DNA of 64,000 nucleotides from Apiospora phragmitis (GCA_038363925.1 JAQQWL010000011.1:1860001-1924000), one strand, 5' to 3'. Positions 33,997-47,568 are shown, counted from the first letter of the stretch. Program-made: numbers and translations. The notes: generated by a model from the sequence alone, not told the origin.

Positions 33997-36900
33997 AGTT
34001 ACGAAGACCTTAACCGATCGGTTTCGTTGCTGAAGAGGGCCCCAATTATGTGTTGAGACTATTACAGTGACTCACTCGATGGAAAAAAGGGGGAGCGGGG
34101 AAGGGGTTGTTACAATGAGTGGTGATCGACTCGTAAGACGTTTTGGAAAGAAGCGACCTCATTCTTTCTTTTATTGCTTTGCTCATGATGTTAGACGAAA
34201 CGACACACGTTAACGCATAGGAGGGTCAAAATTGCTACTGAAAAACTTGCACGGATGGCTGGCTGCGAATGCATGGGCGGCCACACAAGCCAGAAATTTT
34301 GCTTCGGGGTCTCCTTTTTCCCCTATGAGAGAAGTCAGTTGAAATTGGGAATTGTATTTCATATCTTGCGTTGCTGCTACCTTTGTAACCCCTTTTTGAG
34401 ATATCCCTTAATAGCATTGCTTAGCACAAATTGAATCAAACCTCTGTTGTTGGCCTTCGATGCCCTACTTGCTCCTCGTGGCTGTGAGGCACTGGTATGA
34501 TACTCAGGGGGTGATTGATATAGTAAACAGAGCAATTTCTGGCCCAGTTCAGTATTTATCTCTAAGATCTTCGAGGCCACAAGCCGAGTGTTTCAAGGAG
34601 ATGATCCTGCCACACGGCACAACGTACGAGCATGGCGTTCCCTGGCCTTATCACGATAACCCTCCCCCGTGAAGAGGCTTGAGTCTACGGGATGCTAGGA
34701 CAGTCATGAGAGAAGAGGATATATAATGTTATATTTACAGACTAGGCCATTACACGGATTGGGATCTGTGGGTGCCAGCCAAGGCCATTTAAGCTACAAA
34801 GTGCACTCCTCTTGGAGGTTTGTCTCTTCACTTGGTGAAAACAGCAAGCTGGCTTCTGTGAACCAGGAACAGCCAAGGCGACTTTTTGGTTCAAGGTCAG
34901 GAGCATCAGAGGAGGGACTTATTACAGGTGTTCTGGAGTAGAAACAACCAGAATGCCGCCAGGAGTTTGAAGGCCCAACTTCACTTCAAGGGCATATTCA
35001 CAAGGCCCGAAGCCCTTGAGGGCAGATACCCATCCATCAGACACGGAGCTGCCAGGACGTGCCAGTATGCCTTTGCTTCCTAGCCAGTCTCTCTCTGGTA
35101 TCATGCTCTACTACGGGGACTGGGCTGGCAACATCAGTCCATCTGTTAGCACGTTGGGTTCCCTACGTGGAGCACCGAATTTTTCGCGAAGCTCAAAAGT
35201 TGGACAAGCATTTGGGCGCTTATCTTGTTTCCTCGTGATCGATCATCTTGTTTGCGCGGGGTTGCCGTTCACCGTAGAGAACGCACAAGGGTTGAGTTGA
35301 AGAAAAAATTCGACAATTTTTGACTCAGAAGAGCGGTGACCAACCCGATGACGTCGTGATGCTGGGCTTGAAGTGCCGACGAAGCGCTCAGATAGCGAAA
35401 TATTGTAACATATCGAGTTTTTTTGCTTTTGGGCATCTGTCCAAGGAATCCCAATGCCCGAACTACCCCTGAATTTTGCTGTCTTGCCTGTCTCCATCGC
35501 TGGGTATCGCTCGTAGGCCTCCCAACGGCGTGGGCCGACCGTTTTGGGGGGATGGGATGGGATGGGGCCGCATCGCAGGTCGCGCGCATCGCCCAACGAA
35601 CAGAACACTCACAGGCGGCCTCTTGCTCAGTCGCTTGCCACAATGAAGCAAGTTCTGGTAACAAATCATCAATGCGAACTCGGGTCGCAAGGCCAGCGGC
35701 CCTATGAACATTCATTGCGTGTTCGCGTCCAAGGTGAATCATCACGAATGGCAGCCAATGCGTCGTGCTTGCGCAAGCGCAAACGCATTGGGAGAACGGC
35801 AGTGTTTTGGCCGAGGCAAAAAATCGCATGCAGCCGGCCCACGCAAACTGCCAAGGTCAGCCATACCTATATCGCCACAAAAAGTCGAAATCGCACGGCG
35901 GTCGATTGCTGTCTTGCGCGTGGGGCGTCGTAGTACAACCGCCGAACACACTCAGCGGTCTTGTTTCTTGCTTTTGGCTCTCTCTATTTTTATTCTGTGT
36001 TCTCCTCTTCTTCTGCAATATCCCTGAGCAAACTACATCAATGAGCGCATCACCGAGGTATGTATGACTCGGTTACGGTACCGAGTACCAAGCTGGGTAA
36101 GTAAAGTAGCCACAGATGTCGTGGCCGTACATTTATGGAACGGGTCGAATGGTGGCTGGGTTTAGCAAGTAGTATTACCTGTACGATTTTGGCCGTACGT
36201 GTACATACGTAAAAGATGGACACTTGGACAGTTGGACACTTTGGCCGCCGCCGCCGTTGACACAAGCCACCCCGACCCCGTCCGCGGGTGCGGATCGGCG
36301 GGGCTCCGATGCTTCTTTCAGCTGTGCCAGGGCCCGAGGGTTGTGCGCTAAAACGTTAGGCGAGCATGGCGAGGCGAGGCTAGCGAGATCTAGAGGATCT
36401 GCCAGCAACCGGCCTGCCAACGGGGAGGCGGAGGGGAGGCAAATTTGACAGTTGTCATGGTGGGATCTGGAAATGCGACAATGCAAGAGCCTGCGCTAGC
36501 TAGCTCAGGCTTGTTCGAGGCCGTTTACTTTAGCAGTCCTGTAGCAGTTGGTAGTATGCGAGCGGCGAAGAGGCGAAGGATCCCTTCTGCTGGAAGATGG
36601 CGTGGCTGCGGCAGGAAAACCTGAATGCAGGAAAAAACATCCTAGGAGTCCAATGGAACGTAGCATACGAATTCGATCGCTGGAGCGGGGAAATATGCAG
36701 GGGGGCCCCTCGACTGCCGGGCTCAGCCACAAGTCGGCTCGTGTTCGTTCTCCAAAGTTGGCAGAGATGCGCCCCGTTTCTGCTGTGGCTCACTACGTAT
36801 GGCCATCTTCGACGGAACAGCGCTGCCCGTATGGCTTCCCCTGGCGATACTCTCTTGAAGGGCTCGCGCTATGGGGGACCATGAATACACGAAACCTGGG

Positions 36901-38458
36901 AACATACCTGTCGTAAATGAGCACATGGATACGGTATGTCCTCTAAACAGTGTGCTGGCCTATAAGCGGTTTTGTGGCGAAGGCCCTTGCACTCGTTTTC
37001 TGATCGCTGCCAGCCAGGACAAGGTCAGTAAAACCCACAGTCTAGTAGGATAGCACAGGTGAGCATCGGCTCGGGCCATAGTGGCCATCTGTTATCTACA
37101 GGGTCATGCCATCAAAAAAAGCTCGGTATCAGATTCAACCAAATGTCCCGATCTTGGCTTGTCTATTGGGAGACGGAGGTGCAGCAGGGCTCGACGCAGC
37201 CAGAATGCTCCTGAAAGGTGCATGAAGAGATTCAATACGACTCAGCAAGAGTCCATACAGCAAGGGATTCCCTTGACTGTCATGACGGTTCCTGACGGCT
37301 AGCACTTGCTAGGGTAATCGGCAGAAAATACAGACCCACGTCGAGGGCACTCTTGGGGAGCTCAGCGCCTATTGTAACGTGTCTACTGCTGTACCCGTAA
37401 CCCCTTGCTGAGATTACCACATTCGGCGCGTGTGACGAGTGACGTCTTTCTCCCTGCGCTCATGTGACTAGAGTTGATCAAATGGTGGTTACCGGTATAA
37501 CATCTGCCTTGCCTGGGTATCGACGGTTGGTTGGAATACTGGTAGGCTAATCATCCTGATCAGCCTGGTCTGAATGGGCAATGGGAGATACCGCGCACTG
37601 CAATGCGTGCGCCTGCAGTAGATCGAGCACCGCCTCAGGTGTCAGGCAGGGTCTCCTGGGATTTTCACATGCGGTACGGCAGTCTGTATCTGTACTCTGT
37701 TTCTCGTGGTGGGGGTGCAAAATCGATCAATTGACAAGGGCCTGCTCAGCGCTGGGCGGGTCGGCGAAGCCGCTGGTACCCGCTTGCCCGCATTTCCCTT
37801 TCTTCCCTCTCCCCGGCTGCCTCTGGCTTGTAAGGTTAGGTTTTCTTTCCGCAGCACGTAGTAGACTGGTAGAGTAGCAGCGATAGGTAAGGTTATACGT
37901 TGTTTGTTTCAATGTGCGAGCCAAAAATAGGCAGGCAGTCCTAGCTTTCACCTGGCCTGCACCGTCCACTCGGTATGTGGTCGTATATGTACCTGTTGTG
38001 ATAGCCATCGCCGTCGCTATCGTATATCAATGTATGGTATCGGCCGTCAGCTGATATCCATGCCAGGGTCAGTCAATTAGGAAAGGGCGCTGTGCGAGTA
38101 GGTACTTTCAATATGGGAATGGCTGGAGATACTCACAGTCGCAATATCTCCGACCGAATTTCATCTTTTTTGACTGGATGCGATTTGATAGCTCATCTGT
38201 AGATTAATACCTCGAATGTTTATGGGGAGCCCCACCAGCCTTTTCAGCCTCCAATATCGCAACTATTAAGCCTGGAAAATTCTTGCTTGGTATCGGCCTT
38301 GGCAGCGAGACGGGTCGGCAGACGGAAGAAGCTGTAGGTTCTATCTAATGTACATGGGATGTTGACATGTGGTATGGAGTATGTGTTCCAAGTTTCTAGA
38401 CTAATAAGTCCTACCGAGACGATGGCCCTGTTGCGCCAGTTTCGCGGGGAGGGAAGGG

Positions 38459-38471
38459 AAAAAAAAAAAAA
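38459..38471. repeat. A13 homopolymer
   Basis: Thirteen consecutive A bases following a purine-rich segment (GGGGAGGGAAGGG). Possibly an imprecise run length, given the homopolymer problems elsewhere in the window. Confidence 0.7.
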
Positions 38472-40950
38472 GAAAAGTCAGCACCTCCCCTTTCCGCCAG
38501 CAGGCATGGATTCCAGGATCGACTCATGAGTTCACGATGAATGAATGGTTGGATGAATCGGGAAATGGGTGAAACAGCTACGTACATATCAAGACAACCT
38601 TCGCTTCGTCTGGCAGGCGTTGATAACTTAGAACCAGCCAAGCGTTCCGAGAAGCCGCTTCCAGGCGGCTTCACTGGTTTTCTGAATTTGGGCCAATGAG
38701 AATTCGACCTTCGGCCATTTTTTGGCGAAAGAGGTTCCGCCCTAGTCGCACCCCTGCCGGCCTATCAGATGGCAGAAGCGCTCCCTCAACCCTCGAGGTG
38801 TATTCACCGTCCGCCGCTAGCAAGGATGGCAGCTGTTGCGATAGGCCATCTATAGGTTATCATTTGTTCGCAATAGTGCTCACATCCCTAACCACCCATC
38901 TTGTGGAATCAAAATGGTCATTTCCCCCCTTGCCCATCCCTTCCCATCTGTCCTCCTCGCTATATCGAACTGTACTGCCAGACTGCCCTGCACTGCACTG
39001 TACGCATTGAAGGGGGGGAGAGAAAGCAGAGTCAGTTAGCGGGGCGCGTCTCCGCGACGGTTCGTTGACGCTATAAGCGCCTCGTCCGGACCCTCACAGG
39101 ATATGAGACTCCTGGACGTCGCGGCCTGGAGCTTCCTGCTATTCGTCTGCACCCCGGATGGTCTCACCTTAGATAATTATGCCCCCCCTTTTTTATCACT
39201 GTCACTAAACCTAGACCTGCAAAGAGCTGCAGGAACATGGCGCCGAGATCGTCTCATTCTTTCTAGTTACGCGTAGGTTACCCTTCGGCCCAGAGAGCAG
39301 CTTGAACCGAACGGCCGCACTCGCCCTGCTGCAACACGTTCCAAAAGGGGGCACCCTACGGCGTTGGACCGCACAGTAGCAGTACATGGCACGCCATCAC
39401 GTTCTTACGCGTGCGCCCACTGATGTTCGAGCAACCTTCTTTCACGTCGAGTGCCAAGTTTCAGGTTGCTTCTTTGGTTGAAAGGTGATAGAATAACCAA
39501 CAACCCGTGAGCAAGCAGATATGCAAGTCATCCTAAGGTTACAGGCATCTTCTGTTGAGTAGTGTCGATTCATACTTTGCATATGCACGCAGGAGAGGGC
39601 TTGCAACGTCTAGGAGATATTACCTGAACTAAAAAACCCAGGCTCCATGGCAATCCTCGACATGCTTTGGGTCTTGTCATTCTTAACTCGTTTCAGTCGC
39701 TCCTTGCTGGCAGACTACTGGCAATGGAGCGATGGAGCCAATTTCGAGTGATGAAGGAAGGTTTGAAGTAATCTCACGATATCGAATGAAAGAGGGCAGA
39801 GCCATGTTTTCCGCCGAGCCCTGCCGTTGCAGCTATGGATATTGGTTCCAACGGCTGATGCTCATATGCCAGCAAGTCATGGGACTTATCGAGCTTGTTC
39901 CGGACTATCTATTTTCTCATGCTGCATTGACTACATGCAGGTGAAGTGAAAGGTCGGTCCTTGGTGGGCCGCCACAGTGATAGGAGTCGGCCTTCTCGCG
40001 CGTCTACCAATGGCGGATGCCCAGTAGAGCAGGCTTACGTACTGTACTGCATGTAGGGGCGATATGGGTTACAGGTCGCAGGCATTACAACCCTGATCGT
40101 CGTCATGATTTCTGGACGCCTCGGACAAGGGGTCTCTCGCCTGTCAGTCAGTAAGTGAGCAGGAACGTTACACAGGACAGTGGCTTGATGTATTTGCCGA
40201 ACAACGTATCATGATGGATTCGGCCTCTCTACTCGACTTGCGATGGAGTGAGTGCAAGTGCATGTTGGTGGGACTAATACCCGTGGACGTTGGATGACGG
40301 GAACAGAAAGACAAAGCCGGTGCCGAGCTCATCCACACAGTGACTGATATTCTTAACATTGCTAGTGGTCTTTCGAGATATCACGGACGGACAAAGCTTT
40401 ACTTGCTGCGCAGTGCTGCGCAGAGAGATACGTTTGAGGTGGAATGACGATGTTTCCATGTTTCGTCTGTGCTCTCTCTCGTCTTATTCTCGCTTTTAAT
40501 ATAGCACACACTAACAGCTAATAGTACGACTACGAGCCTCTACTTTACTTACGGGCCTTTGTTCTTTCAATTGTGGGCTGACTGACAAAACGCCTCTTTT
40601 CTTCTGAAAGATGATCTACGCTAGGCCCAAGAAGAGAAATACCGGGGTTAAACCCGGTTCTAGATTGGTTCACCATGCCCACTAAAAAGATGGATGTACG
40701 TAGCGAGAGAAAGGGAAGTACTGGTACGATCAATGGTGGTGGAAGGCCGCCTGCTTTGATGGTGGCGCTGCACTGGCCACAACTCATGCAGCTTTCAGCT
40801 TGGTTAGGTCCAGGACTTGTTCAACGTGGAAAACGGTTCCCATTTGCCTACTTCCGCCAGTCCAGCATTTCCTTGCCCTCCTTCTATCACAAGTTATGTG
40901 TAATACGTAAGCCATCCAAGTCCGTACTAGGATGGATGCAAGGTGGGCGA

Positions 40951-40990
40951 TGTATGTGCGTGTGTGCGTGTATGTGTGTATGTGTGTACG
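40951..40990. repeat. GT-rich microsatellite
   Basis: Imperfect TG/TATG/TGCG repeat of about 40 bases (TGTATGTGCGTGTGTGCGTG and onward), roughly 800 bases upstream of the unrecognised gene. No function assigned. Confidence 0.8.
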
Positions 40991-41773
40991 TACTTGGAGA
41001 GATGCAGGTATGCAAGTCGCAACACAGCCCACCGGCCATCCAATCCAGCCCAGTCCCAATACGACTTATCCAGCTACAGCCCACTGCCCTACTCTATTTG
41101 CCCGCTCTGGGCCGGGATGGATGGGCGCTGCTGGCTGCTCTGCTTCTGCGCTGCCATCTCTCATTTTCATCCCACAATGGCACCTTGGTAAAATCTGATG
41201 CCTGCTGATCCAGCCTGCATACTCATGCACGATAGTGGGCACTCTAACAACCGACTACTGCACAGAGGCTGGAGAATCAGAGGAAACGAGCGTGACTCCT
41301 TCGCAGTACCATGCCATGCGTCCCATGCGTGGAATGGAGAGGATGGATGGCTAAGTACATGCATACTACCAGGCTTTTGTATCCTAACCCAAGTACGTAC
41401 TGCTATGGTAGATATATGCCCGGGTCGGAGCGGGAGGATGATGAGGTGAGGAGTTGCTATAACACCCCACCTTCGCACACTCATCACCGTTTTCTTACCC
41501 TCCTCTTTCTTCCTCACGAGTACTTCGTCCGGCATTCTCTTCTTCTTATATGCGGCTTAGGTGTGCAAGCTGATTCCCGTGTCTTGGGACCGCCTAGCTC
41601 CGTCATCCGTTTTTACCACTATTCGTCTTTCCCATATCTTACCCGTCAAGTCAAGTCATCACCGCAAGCGCTTGTTCCCCATCGCTTCCGGCTTTATTCC
41701 TTGTGTTCACTCCTCCCACCCTATCTGTCTCCTCTGTAACCAACAGTTTATATATACACACACATACTTTGTC

Positions 41774-42808
41774 ATGCCTCCGCAACTACTACCGGCGTCG
41801 GCCGCAGCCTTTGCGCCTCGAGCCTCCTCGGTCAACGTCGTCCTGGGCTCCAAAGTCGAGCCGTGGTTAACACAGACACTCAAGCGCATCAACAGGGTTA
41901 AGCGCCCCCTCAATAGCGTGCCGCAACATCAACGGTGTTTGACAGAAACTCTATCCTCGCCCAACGCCATCTGGACTTTGACCTCGATGATGCTCCCCAA
42001 GGGCCCGGAGGCCGATCTGCGCCAGGACTCGAACCCCCTGGTCGAGGCCCTTTTCAACTACCAGCTCCTCCACATCGAAGCCTACATCGTCCATGTGGAC
42101 ATGGTCTTGCGCAACGAAGTCGCCTTCAAGCTAACACCGGACTCGATAGAGGCCTTGATCGAGTATCACAAGGACGTCCACATCGTCAACGCCAAAGCAG
42201 GCACCTACGACTGGTCCGAGAAGGAGCAGCAAGCCAAGAAGTTACATGAGGACTTTATCCAGGCCATCAACAAGTTCGTCTTCCGGACTCATGTATCTGC
42301 CCTCGAAGGGCTTGAAGAGGAGGGCGCAGGTGAACTGCTATGCGGAAAGAGCGAAGAGGTCAAGAACAACATTAACGGATTGATGAAGTCGCTGCTGCCA
42401 CCTCCGCCAAGAATCGTCGATGTCGTACGGCAACCTCCGCTGCTCCCCAGCTCACCGGCCGGAGCCAACATGTGGGCTCAGAACACACCTTCACCAGTAG
42501 CTCCTACCCCGGTCGATGCCTGGAGAGTACTGCCGTCTAGCCCAAGCTGCACATCTACGTCCGCTGATTCCAGCAATACTCCGATATGGGCCAATATGAC
42601 CATGAATGAGATACAAATCCCATCGCCGCCGACACCGTCCTACAGCCAACCCTTCACTACCGCCGGGTTCTTCTATAGCTCACCCATGGTGACAGCCCCC
42701 ATCCCGGCGCTGCCGCTTCCTAGCATGCTGGCACCGCAATGCGGTGTCAACATTGGCTATGGTGGCTTCAACTGGGATCGTTACCAGGAATACACCACGA
42801 CAATGTGA
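41774..42808 (+). CDS. Unrecognised protein with helical N-half and Pro/Ser-rich tail
   Basis: I do not recognise this family. A single exon encodes 344 residues from the first ATG after a long CT-rich leader. Residues 1-50 are Ala/Pro-rich then basic (LKRINRVKRPLN). Residues about 75-200 look like a folded, mostly helical domain (NPLVEALFNYQLLHIEAYIV, VDMVLRNEVAFKLTPDSIEAL, HKDVHIVNAKAGTYDWSEKE, EDFIQAINKFVFRTH). Residues 215 to the end are rich in Pro, Ser and Thr and end with aromatic/Gly-rich sequence (YGGFNWDRYQEYTTTM). There is no signal peptide, membrane segment or known motif. Coding quality, ATG context and the pyrimidine-rich leader argue for a real gene. Its isolation between two gene-poor stretches resembles loci of fungal regulators, but that is inference only. 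Confidence 0.7.
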   Translation: MPPQLLPASAAAFAPRASSVNVVLGSKVEPWLTQTLKRINRVKRPLNSVPQHQRCLTETLSSPNAIWTLTSMMLPKGPEADLRQDSNPLVEALFNYQLLHIEAYIVHVDMVLRNEVAFKLTPDSIEALIEYHKDVHIVNAKAGTYDWSEKEQQAKKLHEDFIQAINKFVFRTHVSALEGLEEEGAGELLCGKSEEVKNNINGLMKSLLPPPPRIVDVVRQPPLLPSSPAGANMWAQNTPSPVAPTPVDAWRVLPSSPSCTSTSADSSNTPIWANMTMNEIQIPSPPTPSYSQPFTTAGFFYSSPMVTAPIPALPLPSMLAPQCGVNIGYGGFNWDRYQEYTTTM

Positions 42809-43012
42809 CAACCAACCTCAGCCGAGGGGCAACGCTCTCCCATTGTCACGACTTCGTAAAGAAGATCGTTGTGTAACTCTATTTTCCCCCGACTGGGACA
42901 GGCATTCGCGGCGCAACTCATTCATCGCATCTTCCACAAGGCATATCGGCGTTTTTGCATCAAATCAGGAGCGACAATTCTCGACCGCATCATTATCGGC
43001 ATCATTATCGTT

Positions 43013-43036
43013 AACAACAACAACAACAACAACAAC
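43013..43036. repeat. (AAC)8 microsatellite
   Basis: Eight uninterrupted AAC units, about 200 bases after the stop codon of the unrecognised gene, so probably in its 3' UTR. Confidence 0.85.
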
Positions 43037-43726
43037 ACGTGCTTTTTTGTCTCCTTTTTCCTGATTTTTTTATTCTCATTTGTTTATACCAATTTATAGC
43101 GAGCGAGCGTCTGTTTTGGGGGAACACTCAAATCAACACAACCGCCAGCTCGGTCAGAACGCTATTTTATCAACCTCATCATGGCTGGGTCCGGGCGGGT
43201 TTCTTGATTGCATTTACAAGCATGGCAGGGTTTCGATCTAGAAGACAGGATTTTCTTCTTCTATCTCATCAAAAATAAGAGGTACACGCAGCAATGCACC
43301 CACCACCAAAGCCCGGCAGAGATCGGGACAGAGATTTCCGGATTTTTTTTTTGGATTCCCATCACATTTTCTATTGTTTGGCATACGGTATGAAGCGGCT
43401 TTCTTTGGTGATACCCCAGACCGACGACTCGATATGATCCGATACGAGACGACAGCAACTTCTTTGGTCTATACACTCGCTTCAAACGAAACATTCGTGT
43501 TTCCCCGGCCTTGGTTTCTTTGACTTACGACTGCATGAACGACCTAATGACGAATACCTACGAGCTTAATGACGACCTTTGCCACGAATGAGACATGGCC
43601 AACTTGATGTTGGCACTCCCTGTTCGGAAAGGACGATCGAAGCGATAATGGATTCGGGGGGTTGCGGGGACAGGATCCAACTACGCAATACCCATACATA
43701 TACGGTCGATTCCACATGAATCGTAG

Positions 43727-43761
43727 CCTCGACTCCATCATCTGTGATAATGGAGTCGAGG
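43727..43761. repeat. Strong inverted repeat (12-bp perfect stem)
   Basis: CCTCGACTCCAT at 43727-43738 pairs exactly with ATGGAGTCGAGG at 43750-43761. Inside the loop ATC and GAT can pair for three more bases after one mismatch. It could be an RNA hairpin in a long 3' UTR or a non-coding transcript, or a DNA dyad. Role unknown. Confidence 0.8.
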
Positions 43762-46700
43762 TAGGCACTGGCTGTCAATCAACCAAGACCACTGCTCCCA
43801 TGACCACGGCCGCTAGCTCGGTTCGCGTCTGGGTTGCGAAAGGGGTTTGATGCAGTGTTGGGTTTTCATTTGGATATAGAGCTGGGCATCATTATACAAT
43901 CTTTCTGCTGGACAAGAGAAGAAAAGATGCATGGCCCTTCAACCGCCATTGTTGCATCTTGCTGGCCCTCCCCTGGCCTGCTCCGGAAGCGACACCGTTG
44001 TCCGAGAGCAGAGTAAACGCCGCGCCGAGACTGTTCGCCAGTATGAGCCTACTCTGCCAGGTCGGAGTAGTACCTCGTATGACATTTCGGGGGTGGACGG
44101 TTTCAGCTATAGAGAAGAAGGAGACTTTGACGCGCCTCGCGGCGCCAATGTTGGGGAGGGCCAGGAAAGAAGGCGGCAATCGTAGCTCATCCCACTACAG
44201 CCAAACTCCCCCTCGAGCGGACCACAGGTCGTTTGGGGCCGAGAACGGAAGCCACCCGGGAGTCCTGCTGAGCAGTGATTTGCCGGAGAGTCAATTATTT
44301 ATGGCATGGGATGCTGGTCTAGGTGTTTCGATTGACGCACGCCCTGGCGGCGATGAAAGCGCAACACACCTTCCTCTGCTCTTTGTTTTTTTGTTTAGTA
44401 CTTAATTTGAACATATTCAAGTTCATCACTTGTTTTACCCCTTGCCATTGAGGTGTCACTGTGAATGTGTAACGAGTAGGATTCCGTACTGTGTAGAATA
44501 TTACGTCTGCTCTAGCATCAACATCTAGTGCCCTCAACCAACGACGCTGTATAACGTATCACTATATTCCCTTTTCTTTGTCTTTTCTTTTCTTCCTCCC
44601 CAATGTCCAACAGTAAAGTAAGCGTGGGCCATTGAAACGGGCGTACGAGTACGACTACACATATGCAGCCCGGTACTTCTTACGGCGGTATTCTGCACCC
44701 AACAAACGTCACAACCCCCCTGCCCTTAATCTAGGTTCTTTCCTTTTCTTGCGAAGACCGTTTCTAGAAGGTCTCCCTTCACCCCCTGTCCGCTTCATTT
44801 ATTCTACGGGCGCCTATGTCACACTTTCTTATTCTGTATACTGATTACGGATGCATGTGAAGATGACGACGATTACTCCTATATACTCTCGAACACTTTC
44901 AGAACATTGAAACAAGTTAATACCCTCGAATACGTATTCTAATTAAATGGGTCCTAGCCGATATGCAATCACATCCATACTAGACTGTAGATCCAGAGCG
45001 ATTTCGGCCTATCTCTGTCTCCCTCGAGGAACGTCGCACACCGTTGTCGTCTTACTGCATGGTTCATGCAATGCCACTGGCCGTCGCTCGCAGCATCAGG
45101 CCGGGAGACTGCGCGCGGAGGCTGCGATACCCGCGCCACTACCTTTATCATGGAGGAAAGGGAAGGTGGCTAGACGGGGTAAGTATGTAGGTAAGCGGTT
45201 TCTTCAGCAATAGGGGCAGGGCAGAATGCCGATCACATGGTAAATCCGATACTACATATGTTACTTACTGGCTGCCTGAATATCTATCCGTATTCTCGCC
45301 TTTTTTCTCTTTCGCGCGGCTGTTGCGAGATTGCCGCAGTCTGCCTGTTGGTTATACATTTCGGAAATGGCGATTACTACCTGCCGAGGCGCTGCGCCGT
45401 TGTTGGCGCGTCAAATTCCTGCTCGGTCCAAGAAATACCGTACATACCTACCCCAATATACATGCAATGGATAATATATGCACGTAAGATCTTACTGCAT
45501 ATCCCACCATCTCCAACTGCAATAATCCGCGTAACCCCCAGCAATCGATTCCTACTGGCTGGGATACGGAAGGGGGGCAAATCTTAGTAGTCAATCCGGG
45601 GGTAAGCCATAAGGCTGGATTAGAGTGTGTAAAGAGATAGGGGCAAGTGTAAACGGCAATGGCCGATTAGTACTGTGTTACTGCTCCGACCCAAACCGGC
45701 TCTCACTCATTCTACAACTCTGTGTCACCAACGGAACTTGTCTGCCTGATACCACCCTTTGATGCACTGTAATAATTCTTCGCTGCGCCCCGAAAACGTT
45801 CATACGTTCAAGTCGGTTCACCGGCTGACGCCGCAAACGATGTAACTACATTCATTTTACTTTTGATCTAATGAAGTAAGTGAACATAATTGCATACCCA
45901 TCGCTTGCCCTAGACGCGACTACTACGTTGTTGTATGTAGGTTGGGCGAATACAAGTGGAAAGCAGCTCCGTGAGGCCATGCACGCACAGCTTGCCGTGG
46001 TATTGGCTCGGGACTTCCGTTGAACTACACCGCCTCGCCTTGTTGTTGGTAAGGTCTACCTGATGTGTGTCTTCAACGGCTGCAAAGTCAAATTGTCGGC
46101 AGTAATCCTCCAGGCTGTCAAATCAGTCTCAGACATGCCCGTCAGTCAACGGCTCTGTGTGCAGTGACATTACCGCGTGTACCGGTACATACCAGTCTAC
46201 CTACCGTTCCAAGACAACATCCATGCTTGATCCAAGATTCACATGGCTTCGAAGTCTAATTAGAGGTCATGGATGTAAGCGGTCAACACGCGCCACCTTT
46301 CGGCCCGGCAAACTATCGGAGTGCCTGGTAAGTAATTTTCACCTCGTAGACGGGTTCTCCTCATACAAGGGCGCTTATAGTCGGCTAGGAGGGGAAGGCT
46401 ACGCGGTATCGTCTCATATGCACACGTCCAATCATTGCTCTGGAAACAATCCCCAGACCTTCATCTATATAGTTCGGTATCCATAGCCGGGCCGAAGTGG
46501 AACGAGCTAGTCAAAAGGCTGTGTGTGTCATGGCGTGGCATGGACGATGTCAGTGTGCCTCTTTTCAACAGAAGAAACACACGAGCTAACCCACAGACTG
46601 GGGGTGAAGTTTGACGCAGGTACACCACTCCATTCTTCGGTCTAAGTTCTGCGGGCAAATAACAATATCAAATAATCTGAACAGGCAACAACATACAGCT

Positions 46701-47568
46701 CTCGTCACGGCAAGAAGTAACGCCCGGACCAGACTTCAGACCCTTTCCTTGAGCTAGAGGTTTACCACCGATGGAGACCAAATCCCTTCAACCGCCAATT
46801 CTTCCCTTTAGACAGCCGAAGAGCTGTCGTCACTGTTGAGCGGGAAAGGAGGCGCACCTGGTGGTATCGATCCCGCAGTCCCACAAAGGGTCCTGCAACA
46901 ATCCTTCATCTAGCCGTCAAGCCTATACTTGCGGAAGCCGCTGAAATGGATGCGCGCTTGGTGATACGCCCAGGAAAGTCTTTCCACGTGCTGTAGTCGA
47001 CGAGATCGACGCTCCGATACGTTCAAAGTAACTGTCATTGCCTTGGTGAACGTGGACGTAGCAACGCCTGCGGAAGCGCACTACTTCAGGGCCACGGGTC
47101 CTCATTGCGGCGGAGCTGAGCAAGTCATTCTTCTTGGGCGTTTGCTGAACTGCACATTATCTTGTAAGAAATCTTGCAGGAGGGAAGTCTTGATATTCGT
47201 TTGAGGATAACGCGTTTAGAGGCAATGGGCCATACGCGAAATTCAAAGGATTAGGCACCTACTTGTTGTAGCTTTGACAAGGCTACAATGGGCCCAAGAT
47301 ATCAGTTGGGCGGTTGTGCCATAGGCGAGGGACAGTAAATAATTCGTGGTACAAGAATGACAAAGTACCTGTGCCTGGAGGCAACATATTCTCTCGTTAC
47401 CAAGGCAGGTTTATGTTTTTATTTACTTATACCCAAATACAAGTGACCTCTTCAGGGAAACCAACATGATAAAGATACCACCGGATATTGTCACGGGGAA
47501 TTCGATACCTCCCCCCAAAACAACCCCCCACCACTTCGTCCTCCGATCTTGCCGGCCGCCAGCCCAGC

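Larger units (their letters stand above)
33997..41773. other. 7.8-kb gene-poor stretch upstream of the unrecognised gene
   Basis: Short open frames only, no family resemblance, no transposase fragments, no strong AT bias of the kind left by repeat-induced mutation, and no convincing tRNA. It holds an A13 run at 38459-38471, a GT-rich microsatellite at 40951-40990, and a CT-rich leader from about 41450 to 41773 directly before the next gene. It may be an unusually long regulatory region, contain non-coding transcripts, or simply be diverged sequence. Confidence 0.45.
42809..47568. other. 4.8-kb gene-poor stretch downstream of the unrecognised gene
   Basis: No supportable gene. The first kilobase probably includes the 3' UTR of the upstream gene. 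It contains an (AAC)8 microsatellite at 43013-43036 and a strong hairpin at 43727-43761. Remaining short frames on both strands lack family resemblance and splice context. Confidence 0.45.

Noticed and set aside
33997..47568. Transposon or repeat-induced-mutation island
   Set aside because: No transposase motifs, terminal repeats or strong AT shift were visible in the two large gene-poor stretches.
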